Shown here: piece by piece, positions 26,694-35,988 of the stretch
Position numbering within the stretch: position 1 is the first letter of the stretch
How the letters are laid out: the number at the start of each line of letters is the position of its first letter
Origin: Poindextera sp963719975
GTDB taxonomy: Bacteria > Pseudomonadota > Alphaproteobacteria > Caulobacterales > Caulobacteraceae
Length of the DNA: 64,000 nucleotides
Direction: 5' to 3'
Assembly (NCBI GenBank): GCA_963719975.1
Contig: CAVRED010000007.1
Location: forward strand, 496,001-560,000
The notes under the pieces: generated by a model
Databases searched by the model: none
What the model was told of the DNA's origin: nothing
Seen by the model: only the letters and a program-made list of their open reading frames with translations
Made by a program: the position numbers and the translations under genes

Positions 26694-27708
26694 CCGTGCG
26701 CGCCTGCATCCTCGGCTGCTTGGGCCTCTCCTTGTCGAACGCGGAGCGCGACTTCTTCCGCGAGATGGGCCCATGGGGCTTCATCCTCTTCAAGCGCAAC
26801 GTCGAGACCCCCGACCAGGTACGTCGGCTGGTCGATGACTTGCGCGCGTTGCGTCGATCGCCCCGACGCGCCGGTGCTGATCGATCAGGAGGGCGGTCGC
26901 GTCCAGCGCCTGAGGCCGCCGCACTGGCCGGCCTACCCGCCCGGCCGCGCCTACGGTGAGCTCGCGCCGGCCAGGCGACGTGCGCTGGCCTGGCTGGGCG
27001 CGCGCCTGATCGCCGAGGATCTCTGCGCCCTCGGCGTCACCGTCGATTGCCTGCCTGTGCTCGATGCGCCCCTGCCAGGCGCGAGCGATGTGATCGGGGA
27101 CCGCGCCTATGCCGACGAGCCCCAGGAAATCGCGGCCCTCGGCCGCGCGGCGGCCGAGGGCCTGATGGCGGGCGGCGTCTTGCCGGTGATGAAGCACATC
27201 CCCGGTCATGGCCGCGCCAACGTCCGACAGTCACAAGCGGTTGCCCGTCGTCGATGCTCCGCTGGCCGACCTCGCGGCGCGCGATTTCGCGCCCTTCCGC
27301 GCCCTGGCCGACCTGCCGATGGCGATGACGGCGCACGTGGTGTACCGCGCCATCGATCCCACGAGTCCGGCGACGACCTCGCCGATGGTGATCGCCGAGA
27401 TCATCCGCGGCGCCATCGGCTTCGATGGCCTCCTCATCAGCGACGACCTCTCGATGAATGCGCTGAAAGGGGGCCTGGGCGAGCGGGCCACGGCCGCGCT
27501 CGCGGCGGGCTGCGACGTGGCCCTGCACTGCAACGGCGATGCGACAGAGGCGATGGCCGTTGCTCAAGCCTCGCCTCCGCTCGCCGGCAAGGCGCTGGCG
27601 CGAGCCCAGGCCGCGCTCGCCCGCCGGCCGGCCGTGCTCGAGCCGTTCGATGCGACCGAAGGGCGCGCTCGCTTTGACGCCGCCTTCGGCGGAAGATGGG
27701 CGGCATGA
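26690..27708 (+). CDS. nagZ: beta-N-acetylhexosaminidase NagZ (two frameshifts)
   Basis: Starts at GTG 26690 (TVRACILGCLGLSL). GH3 motifs in three frames: FREMGPWGFILFKRNV, APVLIDQEGGRVQRL, the NagZ signature VMKHIPGHGRAN, and DGLLISDDLSMNAL with the catalytic Asp. Single extra C bases at about 26852 (RALVDRPDAP expected) and 27228 (NVDSHKRLPV expected) split it. Removes GlcNAc from muropeptides during cell-wall recycling. Coupled to the SPOR gene and to scpA by overlaps. Confidence 0.92.
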
Positions 27709-28523
27709 GTCAGACCGACCAGCCGTCGTTCGATTTCGCGGCCGCCGAAGCCGCCGCCGAGGACGGCGCCGCGCTCATCGTCGACCTCGACGGCTATGAG
27801 GGGCCCCTGCACGTGCTCCTGGCGCTCGCCCGCGCCCAGAAGGTCGACCTGCTGAGGCTCTCGATCACCGAGCTTGCCGACCAGTATCTGGCCTTCATCG
27901 CCACGGCCCAGCGGTCGAACTTCATCCTCGCGGCGGACTATCTGGTGATGGCGGCTTGGCTTGCATACTTGAAGTCGCGGCTCCTCTTGCCCAGCTTCGC
28001 GCCGCGCCAGGCCGGCGAGCGCGCGCCCGAGGAGCTGGCGCACGAACTCGCCCTGCGGCTGGCTCGCCTGGACGCCCTGCGCAAGGCCGCGGAAGCCCTG
28101 CAGGCGCGCGACATCCTGCGCCGCGACGTCTTCCCGCGCGGCGACCCGGAGGCGATCCAGATCACAGCCTCGCGGCCCCTCGAGGGCGACCTTTACGCGC
28201 TGGTGCAGGCCTATGTCGGCCAACGCGTGCGCGACACCGCGCGCCGGTACCGGCCGACCGCGCCAAGAGCCTACGCGCTCGAGGACGCGCGCCACCGGCT
28301 GCGCGACCAGCTCGCCGAGCTGCGCGCCTGGACGGCGCTGACCGCGATCGCTCCGTTTGCGGCCCTGGGCGATCCCGACCCGCCGACGCGCGCTTCCTAT
28401 CTGGCCTCGACCCTGGCCGCCGGGCTCGAGCTGGTGCGCGAGGGCGAGCTCGAGGCCCGTCAGCTCGAGGCCTTTGCCGACCTCTTTCTTCGCGCCCGCC
28501 TGAGGCTGGAGGCGGCTGAGTGA
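27705..28523 (+). CDS. scpA: segregation and condensation protein A
   Basis: 272 residues. Kleisin family: LDGYEGPLHVLLALARAQKV, ILAADYLVMAAWLAYLKSRL and the C-terminal winged helix (QLEAFADLFLRARLRLEAAE). Bridges Smc and ScpB in chromosome compaction. ATG overlaps the nagZ stop; its stop overlaps the scpB GTG. Confidence 0.95.
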   Translation: MSQTDQPSFDFAAAEAAAEDGAALIVDLDGYEGPLHVLLALARAQKVDLLRLSITELADQYLAFIATAQRSNFILAADYLVMAAWLAYLKSRLLLPSFAPRQAGERAPEELAHELALRLARLDALRKAAEALQARDILRRDVFPRGDPEAIQITASRPLEGDLYALVQAYVGQRVRDTARRYRPTAPRAYALEDARHRLRDQLAELRAWTALTAIAPFAALGDPDPPTRASYLASTLAAGLELVREGELEARQLEAFADLFLRARLRLEAAE

Positions 28524-29164
28524 CTGACCTTGCCGAGACCGAACGGCGGATCGAGGCGCTGTTGTTCGCTGCCGCCGGGCCGCTCAGCACAGCCGACATC
28601 GCGCGCCGGCTGCCGGAAGGGGCCAACGTTGATGCGGCGTTGATGGCGCTCGCTGGGCGCTATGCCGAGCGCGGCGTCAATCTGGTCTGCGTCGCCGACA
28701 AGTGGCGGCTGCAGACCGCGCCGGACCTCGCGTTCCTGATGACTGAGGAGCGGCAGGAGCCGAGGCGCCTGTCGAAGGCCGCGCTGGAGACTCTGGCGAT
28801 CGTCGCCTACCACCAGCCGACAACGCGCGCGGAAATCGAGGCGATCCGCGGGGTGCAGGAGAGCCGCGGCACGGTCGACCTGCTGCTCGAGCTCGGCCTC
28901 ATCCGCATGCGCGGGCGCCGCCGCTCGCCGGGGCGGCCGATCACCTTCGGCACCACGGAAGCCTTCCTCGAGCACTACGGCCTGGCCAGCCTCGGCGACC
29001 TGCCGGGCGCGCAAGAGATGAAGAGCCTGGGTCTCGCCGGCGACGAACTCGGCTTCGACTTCAAGGCGCCGGACCCCACGCTCGCCCACGCCGACGACGA
29101 AGAGCCGCTCGAGCCCGCCGACGCCCCCGAATTCAACCAGGACTTCGTCGGCGAAGCGGACTGA
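28520..29164 (+). CDS. scpB: segregation and condensation protein B
   Basis: 214 residues from GTG 28520. Tandem winged helices: ETERRIEALLFAAAGPLST, LSKAALETLAIVAYHQPTTR, IEAIRGVQESRGTVDLLLEL and RPITFGTTEAFLEHYGLASL. Partner of ScpA and Smc. The acidic tail (ADDEEPLEPAD) is usual. In many relatives tat genes follow; here they do not. Confidence 0.95.
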   Translation: MTDLAETERRIEALLFAAAGPLSTADIARRLPEGANVDAALMALAGRYAERGVNLVCVADKWRLQTAPDLAFLMTEERQEPRRLSKAALETLAIVAYHQPTTRAEIEAIRGVQESRGTVDLLLELGLIRMRGRRRSPGRPITFGTTEAFLEHYGLASLGDLPGAQEMKSLGLAGDELGFDFKAPDPTLAHADDEEPLEPADAPEFNQDFVGEAD

Positions 29165-29217
29165 GGGACGCAGCGCCCCGATTGCCTGCCTGCGCCCGGC
29201 CGTGGTCTAAGCGGAAC

Positions 29218-29976
29218 ATGAGCACGCTTCCCGTTGCACAGCCGAACGCGTTCGCGCGGGCGGTGCGCGCGCTGTCGCAGACCGGCCGCAGAGTCGAGGC
29301 GGCGGTCGAGGGGTGGCTGGCGAGTCACTCGCTGGTGGAGACCAGCGAGATCATGGCGGCCGCATCGTTCCCCTGGGCGCGGACGCTCGAGGCCAACTGG
29401 ACCACCATCCGTCGCGAGCTGGACGAGGTCCTGCGCGAGCGGGCGACGATGCCGTCGATGCAGGAGCTCTCTCCCTATCAGGACCGCATCGTGACCGGTC
29501 GGGTGTGGAAGGCCTTCGTCTTCCGCGCCTACGGGATGCGCTTTTCCGAGAACTGCCGGCGATGCCCCGAGACCGCCAAGCTCATCGACGCCATCCCCGG
29601 CGTCGAAGTCGCTTTCTTCTCCGTGTTGGAGCCGGGCGCGCACCTGGCCGCCCACCGCGGGGCCTACAAGGGTCTCGTCCGCACGCACCTTGGGCTCATG
29701 GTGCCCGAGCCGCGCGAGCAGGTGAGGATGAGGGTCGGGGCCGAGACCATCGTCTGGGAAGAGGGCAGGGCCGTCACCTTCGACGACACCTATCGCCACG
29801 AGGTCTGGAACGACACGGACGGCGTGCGCGTGGTGCTGTTGATCGACACGCCGCGGCCGTTGCCGCCGGGCGCGGCCCGCATCAACTGGCTCATCCTGCG
29901 CGGCGCGCGCATCGCGCCGATGGCCTTTGAGCTCTACCGTCGGCTGCGCAACCGGCCGACGGGGGTCAAGGCCTAA
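29218..29976 (+). CDS. aspartyl/asparaginyl beta-hydroxylase family protein
   Basis: 252 residues. Non-heme iron/2-oxoglutarate oxygenase fold: EPGAHLAAHRGAYKGLVRTHL gives the first metal His, MRVGAETIVWEEGRAVTFDD and YRHEVWNDTDGVRVVLLID give the second. Relatives hydroxylate proteins or lipid A. Target unknown. It is followed closely by the MmcQ-like gene. Confidence 0.88.
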   Translation: MSTLPVAQPNAFARAVRALSQTGRRVEAAVEGWLASHSLVETSEIMAAASFPWARTLEANWTTIRRELDEVLRERATMPSMQELSPYQDRIVTGRVWKAFVFRAYGMRFSENCRRCPETAKLIDAIPGVEVAFFSVLEPGAHLAAHRGAYKGLVRTHLGLMVPEPREQVRMRVGAETIVWEEGRAVTFDDTYRHEVWNDTDGVRVVLLIDTPRPLPPGAARINWLILRGARIAPMAFELYRRLRNRPTGVKA

Positions 29977-29984
29977 GGCGCACA

Positions 29985-30340
29985 GTGGCCACCGAGGACG
30001 ATGTCCGCAGGCTCGCGCTGGAGCTGCCGGGGGTCATCTCCGACGAACGCCACGGGCAACGCAACTACACGATCGAAGGCAAGGGCATCGCCTGGGCCTA
30101 CGTCGCACGAGACAAGCCGAAGGCGAAGCGCACGCTGCGGCCCGGGATCGTCGCCATTCGCTGCCCGATCGAAGAGAAGGAGATGCTCATCGAAGCGGCG
30201 CCGGCCTCTACTTCGACGACGACCACTATCGCGGCTTCCCGGGCGTCCTTGTCAGGCTGGACGCGATCAGCGCGGCCGAGCTTTCCGCTCGCCTTGCCCG
30301 CGCGCTCGAAATCCAAGCGCCGAAGCGCCGCAGGCGCTAG
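29985..30340 (+). CDS. MmcQ/YjbR family protein (one frameshift)
   Basis: About 118 residues from GTG 29985. DDVRRLALELPGVISDERHG and FDDDHYRGFPGVLVRLDAI match the CyaY-like YjbR fold, a DNA-binding candidate of unknown role. The frames join near 30200, where one base seems missing (EAAPGLYFDDDHY expected). Nine bases after the hydroxylase gene. Confidence 0.78.
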
Positions 30341-30434
30341 GCTTGCCGCTCAGAGGCGCGCTTGCTAAACGGGGCGCCCTCCGGCCACTCGCGCTGGCGG
30401 GTCACGCTTTCCGGCGCGAATGTTCGTTGTCTGG

Positions 30435-30510
30435 AGGAGTGTAGCTCAGCTGGTAGAGCATCGGTCTCCAAAACCGAGGGCCGGGGGTTCGAGTCCCTCC
30501 ACTCCTGCCA
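30435..30510 (+). tRNA. tRNA-Trp (CCA)
   Basis: Cloverleaf with acceptor AGGAGTG/CACTCCT, D-arm GCTCAGCTGGTAGAGC, anticodon stem TCGGT/ACCGA with anticodon CCA at 30468-30470, T-arm GGGGGTTCGAGTCCCTCC. The 3' CCA is encoded. tRNA-Trp before secE is a widely conserved order. Confidence 0.97.
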
Positions 30511-30570
30511 CTATATTCCTGGCGTCGCGGCGATTGGGGCCGCGAGCGAGGTCGTAAAGAAAGCCGCCGA

Positions 30571-30843
30571 ATGGCCAAGGATCAGGGTCTGACGCCCGCA
30601 CTGCCCAGAGGCCGCTCGCCCGCGCCGGCGAACGAGCCGCCCAAGCGGCGCGTCTCGCCCATCCAGTTCTTCCGCGAGGTCCGCGCCGAGGCGCGCAAGA
30701 TCACCTGGACCAGCCGCCGCGAAACCTGGATCACCTCGGTCATGGTCTTCATCATGATCGTGATCGTCGCCACCTTCTTCGTGCTCGTCGACCTCGGGCT
30801 GCGCGCGCTCATGGAGCTCGTCCTGAAGCTCGCTGCTTCTTAA
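30571..30843 (+). CDS. secE: preprotein translocase subunit SecE
   Basis: 90 residues with one membrane segment (about 57-79). VSPIQFFREVRAEARKITW is the conserved amphipathic helix before the anchor. Part of SecYEG in the inner membrane. Followed 15 bases later by nusG. Confidence 0.95.
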   Translation: MAKDQGLTPALPRGRSPAPANEPPKRRVSPIQFFREVRAEARKITWTSRRETWITSVMVFIMIVIVATFFVLVDLGLRALMELVLKLAAS

Positions 30844-30858
30844 GAGAGATCAAGCAAA

Positions 30859-31428
30859 ATGCCCGCCGAAGCGGCTGAAGCCGTCAAAACCAATCCCAGG
30901 CACAAGTGGTACATCGTCCACGCCTACTCGAATTTCGAGAAGAAGGTGGCCAAGTCCATCCGCGAGCAGGCCAAGGCCCAGGGCCTCGAGGACTGTTTCT
31001 CGGAGATCCTGGTTCCCACCGAAGACGTGGTCGAAATCCGCCGTGGGCGGAAGGTCAACGCTGAACGCAAGTTCTTCCCCGGCTACGTGCTGGTGAAGAT
31101 GGACCTCTCGGACGAAGCCTATCACCTGATCAAGAATACCCCGAAGGTGACGGGATTCCTCGGCTCCGGGACCAAGCCGATGCCGGTCTCGGAGAAGGAA
31201 GTCGCCCGCATCATCGGGGCGATCGAGGAGGGCGTCGAGCGGCCCAAGCCCACGATCACCTTCGAGATCGGCGAGGCCGTGCGCGTCATCGACGGCCCGT
31301 TCGCGAGCTTCAACGGCTCGGTCGAACAGGTCGACGAAGAGCGCGCGCGCCTGCGCGTCACCGTCTCCATCTTCGGCCGCGCGACCCCGGTCGAACTCGA
31401 ATACGCCCAAGTCGAAAAGACGACCTAA
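30859..31428 (+). CDS. nusG: transcription termination/antitermination factor NusG
   Basis: 189 residues. NGN domain: KWYIVHAYSNFEKKVAKSI, ILVPTEDVVEIRRGRKV, KFFPGYVLVKMDL; KOW domain: GEAVRVIDGPFASFNGSVEQV. Binds RNA polymerase, couples to Rho and ribosomes. Normally rplK follows within about 100 bases; here it is 1.56 kb away. Confidence 0.97.
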   Translation: MPAEAAEAVKTNPRHKWYIVHAYSNFEKKVAKSIREQAKAQGLEDCFSEILVPTEDVVEIRRGRKVNAERKFFPGYVLVKMDLSDEAYHLIKNTPKVTGFLGSGTKPMPVSEKEVARIIGAIEEGVERPKPTITFEIGEAVRVIDGPFASFNGSVEQVDEERARLRVTVSIFGRATPVELEYAQVEKTT

Positions 31429-31457
31429 TCCTGCTACCTTGCGTTGAGCAGGGCGCA

Positions 31458-31495
31458 GAATTGGACCACCAAGCACACCAAGCACACCAAGAGGC
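31458..31495. repeat. left terminal inverted repeat of the GxxExxY element
   Basis: About 36 bases built from a 9-base unit (CACACCAAG, first copy ACCACCAAG). It is the reverse complement of 31878-31913 with two mismatches. It covers the TTG start and codes for DHQAHQAHQEA at the protein's N-terminus. Confidence 0.8.
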
Positions 31496-31872
31496 CGCGG
31501 CCGGCATCGACCGGATCGCGAGATCGATCGTCGACGCTGGGTACATGGTGCACAAAGAACTCGGCGCAGGCCTGCTTGAGACAGCCTACGAACAATGTCT
31601 CGCCTTTGAGCTGACATCGCGGGGAATAGCGGTCGAGGCGCCAAGTCCCGCTCCCAATCGCGTATCGGGGTGTCAAACTTGACGCTGGCTATCGGCTGGA
31701 TTTGCTCGTCGAAGACTCGGTGATCGTCGAAATCAAGGCCGTGGAGGCGCTCTCGCGCCTCCACGGCGCCCAGATGCTGACATACCTGAAGCTGTCGGGC
31801 GTCAGGCTCGGCCTGCTCATGAACTTCAACGTTCCGCTCTTCAAAGACGGCGTGCGGCGGTTCGCACTCTAA
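31461..31872 (+). CDS. GxxExxY family protein, PD-(D/E)XK nuclease-like (one frameshift)
   Basis: About 137 residues. Family blocks: GYMVHKELGAGLLETAYEQC contains the G-x2-E-x2-Y motif, then YRLDLLVEDSVIVEIKAVEA with the D...ExK nuclease-like triad, LHGAQMLTYLKLSGVRLGLL and MNFNVPLFKDGVRR. The frames join at about 31645; removing one C gives EAQVPLPIAYRGVKLDAGYR. The start is probably TTG 31461 inside the left repeat. Function of the family is unknown. The gene is flanked by inverted repeats and sits between nusG and rplK. Confidence 0.85.
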
Positions 31873-31877
31873 GTGCT

Positions 31878-31913
31878 GCCTCTTGGCGTGCTTGGTGTGC
31901 TTGGTGGTTCAAT
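31878..31913. repeat. right terminal inverted repeat of the GxxExxY element
   Basis: GCCTCTTGGCGTGCTTGGTG and the following CTTGGTGGTTCAAT mirror 31458-31495 at 34 of 36 positions. It begins five bases after the GxxExxY stop and ends just before the esterase stop. No flanking target-site duplication was evident. Confidence 0.8.
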
Positions 31914-31928
31914 AGGGCCTTGCAGGGT

Positions 31929-32846
31929 TCAGTCGGGTCGCCAGAGCCAGCGGAGGGTGTCGGCGAAGAGGGCGCCGGCGTGGCGGAGGTTGTGGCCGCC
32001 TTCGCCGAAGACGAACGTCACGTCGTAACCCGCGAACGCGAGCGCCGCGGCGACCTCCTTGTTGGCCAAGGGCCAGCTGCCCAGGATGATGTCGGCGTCG
32101 GCCTCGCCGCTCTGCATCCAGACGCGGATCGGCTTGCGCTCCGTCGAGCGGATGAGGAACGGGTAGTTGTGCCCGCCGCGGATGGCGGTGAACGAGCCGC
32201 AGTGCGAAACCACCCGCCCGAACGTGTCAGGCCGATACCATGCGGCGGTGAAGGCGCAGATGCCGCCGCTCGAGATGCCGCAAATCGTCCGCCGCTTGGG
32301 GTCGGTGGTCAGCTTGCAACCGATCTCGCCCTCGACGAACGGCAAGACGTCCTCGGTGATGAAGCGCACGTAGGCGTCGGTGACGCTGTCGTATTCGATG
32401 CTGCGCTGCTGGGGCACGCCTTCCTTGGCGCCGGGCATGATGAAGACGCCGATCGTCGGCGGGATCTCGCCGGCGGCGAGCATGGTGTCGAACACCGCCG
32501 CCGCCCGCACCGGGCCATTGCGGTCGAGGTAGCCGCCGCCGTCCTGGAATACCATCAGCGCCGGCGCCGGCCCGGTCGGATCGAACCCGGGCGGGGTGTA
32601 GATCCACATGTCGCGCGTCGTCCCTTCGAACACCCGCGCTCCATCCCAGGCGCGGTAGGACTGCACGCTGCCGCGCGGCGTGTCCTCGCTGGGGTAGGCT
32701 TCGGGGTTGGGGTGGTACTGGCGATCGCCGGGGGTGGAGAGCGCGTTCTGAATCTCGCGGTTGGCCCGGCCGTTTACCACCCGGGTCGGGTCGACGTCGC
32801 TCATCGAGCGGTGCAGCCCGAAGGCTTCGTAGGTCTTCAGATCCAT
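31929..32846 (-). CDS. enterochelin-esterase-like alpha/beta hydrolase
   Basis: 305 residues. Fes/esterase-D fold: RDMWIYTPPGFDPTGPAPAL, MVFQDGGGYL, GVFIMPGAKEGVPQQRSIEY, the nucleophile in RTICGISSGGICAFTAAW, and a C-terminal HNLRHAG His. No signal peptide, so cytoplasmic. It lies antisense within the gap between nusG and rplK, an unusual place; substrate unknown. Confidence 0.88.
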   Translation of the reverse strand: MDLKTYEAFGLHRSMSDVDPTRVVNGRANREIQNALSTPGDRQYHPNPEAYPSEDTPRGSVQSYRAWDGARVFEGTTRDMWIYTPPGFDPTGPAPALMVFQDGGGYLDRNGPVRAAAVFDTMLAAGEIPPTIGVFIMPGAKEGVPQQRSIEYDSVTDAYVRFITEDVLPFVEGEIGCKLTTDPKRRTICGISSGGICAFTAAWYRPDTFGRVVSHCGSFTAIRGGHNYPFLIRSTERKPIRVWMQSGEADADIILGSWPLANKEVAAALAFAGYDVTFVFGEGGHNLRHAGALFADTLRWLWRPD

Positions 32847-32987
32847 GGCTGGCTCTCCTGCCTTCGTTGCGGCGGATGGGCGAACCTGCTAAACGCCCGC
32901 GCTTCGCGGCGAGGTGGCCGCATTTTCAAATCCGTGGGAGGGCCGCCAGCCCGCACCACGGCCTCCGCTTAGTCTGAGAGGACATCG

Positions 32988-33419
32988 ATGGCCAAGAAGA
33001 TCCTGGGCTACATCAAGCTGCAGGTGCCCGCCGGCGCCGCCACGCCGTCGCCGCCCATCGGGCCGGCGCTCGGTCAGCGCGGCGTCAACATCATGGGCTT
33101 CTGCAAGGAGTTCAACGCCCGCACCGAGAAGGAGGCGCGCGGCACACCGCTGCCGACGGTGATCACCGTCTACCAGGACAAGAGCTTCACCTTCATCACC
33201 AAGACCCCGCCGGCGAGCTTCTTCCTGAAGGAAGCGGCGGGCCTGAAGTCGGGCGCCAAGGAGACCGGGCGCGAGACCGTCGGGCAGGTGACGCGGCAAC
33301 AGCTGCGCGACATCGCCGAGAAGAAGATGAAGGACCTGAACGCCACCGACATCGAGGCGGCCGCCCGCATCATCGAGGGCTCGGCGCGCTCGATGGGCCT
33401 GCGCGTTGTGGAGAACTAG
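32988..33419 (+). CDS. rplK: 50S ribosomal protein L11
   Basis: 143 residues. KKILGYIKLQVPAGAATPSP, PIGPALGQRGVNIMGFCKEF and the rRNA-binding C-terminal domain with DLNATDIEAAARIIEGSARS. Base of the L7/L12 stalk, site of RelA and factor action. AGAGGA RBS upstream. rplA follows after four bases. Confidence 0.98.
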   Translation: MAKKILGYIKLQVPAGAATPSPPIGPALGQRGVNIMGFCKEFNARTEKEARGTPLPTVITVYQDKSFTFITKTPPASFFLKEAAGLKSGAKETGRETVGQVTRQQLRDIAEKKMKDLNATDIEAAARIIEGSARSMGLRVVEN

Positions 33420-33423
33420 CCCG

Positions 33424-34114
<691 letters not shown>

Positions 34115-34116
<2 letters not shown>

Positions 34117-34221
34117 AGGCCCGCAGGATTGCTATTTCGCGCGTTCGCCGCTAGAGGACGCGCCTTCCGGCGCTAGGCCTCTGGCTCGAGCGCCGATCCT
34201 GTCCGAGAACCGCGGGCCTTT
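34115..34221 (+). promoter_or_regulatory. candidate L10-type leader structure before rplJ
   Basis: Long imperfect hairpin: AAAGGCCCGC (34115-34124) pairs with GCGGGCCTTT (34212-34221), and AGGAT (34125-34129) with ATCCT (34196-34200). Between them an 11-base loop lies only on the 3' side (34201-34211), like a kink-turn. A nested GGCGCT/AGCGCC stem (34169-34194) closes the top. No T-run follows, so it is not a simple terminator. Position suits L10-(L12) autogenous control. The rest of the gap to 34377 holds no clear motif. Confidence 0.5.
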
Positions 34222-34377
34222 CGGGGCTTAATCGATACCGCCGCGGGGAGATGGGGATGCCGATCGTCGTCGCGCGCTCTCGCGAGCGTCGGGCGTTCGC
34301 TCCACTCCGCTTACGGACACCTTTTCGTGCCGCCCAGGTCGCGACCTGGCGTGGCGTCGTTGGACGGAGACTGACGC

Positions 34378-34890
34378 ATGGACCGTGCGCAGAAGGCGGA
34401 ATTGATCGAGGCGCTCAAAGGCGTGTTCGCCGACGCGGGCGCCGTCGTGGTGACCCACTATCTCGGCCTGAGCGTCCACGACATGGAGGACCTGCGCGCC
34501 AAGCTGCGCGAGCAGGGCGCGTCGCTCCGGGTGGTCAAGAACCGCCTGGCTCAGAAGGCGCTGAACGGCGCCGGCGAGGGGGCGAGCGCCCTCTTCAAGG
34601 GCCCGGTCGCCATCGCCTACGCCAGCGACCCGGTGTCGGCCGCCAAGGTCGTCACCCAGTACGCCAAGGACCATGAGCACTTCATCGTCGTCGGCGGCCT
34701 CATGGGCGCCGATGTGCTGGACGCCAGTGCGGTCAGGGCGCTTGCGACCCTGCCGTCGCTCGACCAGCTTCGCGCCAAGCTGCTCGGCCTGTTGAATGCA
34801 CCCGCGACCCGCGTCGCCGGCGTGCTGCAGGCGCCCGCCGCCCAGATCGCCCGCGTCATCGGCGCTTACGCCGCCAAGGACGCCGCCTAA
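34378..34890 (+). CDS. rplJ: 50S ribosomal protein L10
   Basis: 170 residues. QKAELIEALKGVFADAGAVV, DLRAKLREQGASLRVVKNRL and the C-terminal helix that binds L7/L12 dimers. Anchors the stalk to L11/23S rRNA. ACGGAGA RBS upstream. rplL follows 46 bases later. Confidence 0.97.
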   Translation: MDRAQKAELIEALKGVFADAGAVVVTHYLGLSVHDMEDLRAKLREQGASLRVVKNRLAQKALNGAGEGASALFKGPVAIAYASDPVSAAKVVTQYAKDHEHFIVVGGLMGADVLDASAVRALATLPSLDQLRAKLLGLLNAPATRVAGVLQAPAAQIARVIGAYAAKDAA

Positions 34891-34936
34891 CCAACCCTCA
34901 ATCGTAGACACTCAGAGACCACAAGGACCTCATCCC

Positions 34937-35332
34937 ATGGCCAAGCTCGAAAAACTGGTCGAAGACCTCTCCTCCCTCACCGTCCTCGAGGCGGCCGAGC
35001 TCTCCAAGCTGCTCGAAGAAAAGTGGGGCGTCTCCGCCGCCGCGCCGGTGGCCGTGGCCGCGGCGGGCGCGGCGCCCGCCGGCGGCGGCGCTGCTGTGGC
35101 CGAAGCGGCCGAGGAGCAGACCGAGTTCACCGTCATCCTCACCTCGGGCGGCGACAAGCGGATCAACGTGATCAAGGAAGTCCGCTCCGTGCGCGCCGAC
35201 CTCGGCCTGAAGGAAGCCAAGGACCTGGTCGAAGGCGCGCCGCAGCCGGTCAAGGAAAACGTCTCCAAGCAGGAGGCGGAAGAAGTGAAGAAGAAGCTCG
35301 AAGCCGCAGGCGCGACCGTCGAGATCAAGTAA
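34937..35332 (+). CDS. rplL: 50S ribosomal protein L7/L12
   Basis: 131 residues. N-terminal dimerisation helices (LSSLTVLEAAELSKLLEEKW), an Ala/Gly-rich hinge (about 37-62), and a C-terminal domain with EFTVILTSGGDKRINVIKEV and LGLKEAKDLVEGAPQPVKEN. Recruits translation GTPases. rpoB does not follow in this window. Confidence 0.98.
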   Translation: MAKLEKLVEDLSSLTVLEAAELSKLLEEKWGVSAAAPVAVAAAGAAPAGGGAAVAEAAEEQTEFTVILTSGGDKRINVIKEVRSVRADLGLKEAKDLVEGAPQPVKENVSKQEAEEVKKKLEAAGATVEIK

Positions 35333-35414
35333 GAGGCGGCGCTCCACGCCGTCCCCGCCACCCATCCCGTCCTTTCCGCCCGGGGCCTTCGACAAGGAGG
35401 ACCCGGGCGACGAC

Positions 35415-35984
35415 GTGGTCTTCTATCTCGAGCCGCGCCTCGTCACGCACATCGACGATGCGGCCATCGCCGCCCTGACCGACCTCTACCGCGCCGTGCT
35501 GCCGCCCGGTGGGCGAGTTCTCGACCTGATGAGCAGCTGGGTCAGCCACCTGCCCGAGGACGTGGCTTTCGGCGAGGTGATCGGCCACGGCATGAACGTG
35601 ACCGAACTCGAGGCGAACCCGAGGCTCGATCGCTGGTTCATCCGCGACTTCAACCGCGAGCCTCGTCTGCCCCTCGAGGACGCGAGCGTCGATGCCGCGA
35701 TGATGTGCGTCTCGGTCCAGTACCTGCAGCGCCCGATCGAGCTCTTCGCCGATGTCGCCCGGGTGCTCAGGCCTGGCGCACCGCTGGTGGTCAGCTTCTC
35801 CAATCGCTGCTTCCCGAGCAAGGCGGTCGCGATCTGGTGGGGACTGGGCGAGCGCGGCCACGGCGATCTGGTTCGCCTCTACCTCGGCGGCGCCGGTTTC
35901 GCCGACATCAGCCTCGTTCAGCTGTGCGACGGTCGTTCCAGCGACCCCATGACGGCGGTGATCGGTCGGACGGCGGAGGCTTAG
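35415..35984 (+). CDS. class I SAM-dependent methyltransferase-like protein (start uncertain)
   Basis: At least 189 residues from GTG 35415. GGRVLDLMSSWVSHLPEDV is a weakly canonical motif I (Rossmann SAM site), then LPLEDASVDAAMMCVSVQYL and VARVLRPGAPLVVSFSN. An AAGGAGG at 35394 lies 14 bases before the GTG, a long spacing. In-frame upstream codons (PSFPPGAFDKEDPGDD) look like coding sequence without a start codon. Substrate unknown. Confidence 0.75.
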   Translation: MVFYLEPRLVTHIDDAAIAALTDLYRAVLPPGGRVLDLMSSWVSHLPEDVAFGEVIGHGMNVTELEANPRLDRWFIRDFNREPRLPLEDASVDAAMMCVSVQYLQRPIELFADVARVLRPGAPLVVSFSNRCFPSKAVAIWWGLGERGHGDLVRLYLGGAGFADISLVQLCDGRSSDPMTAVIGRTAEA

Positions 35985-35988
35985 GGCG

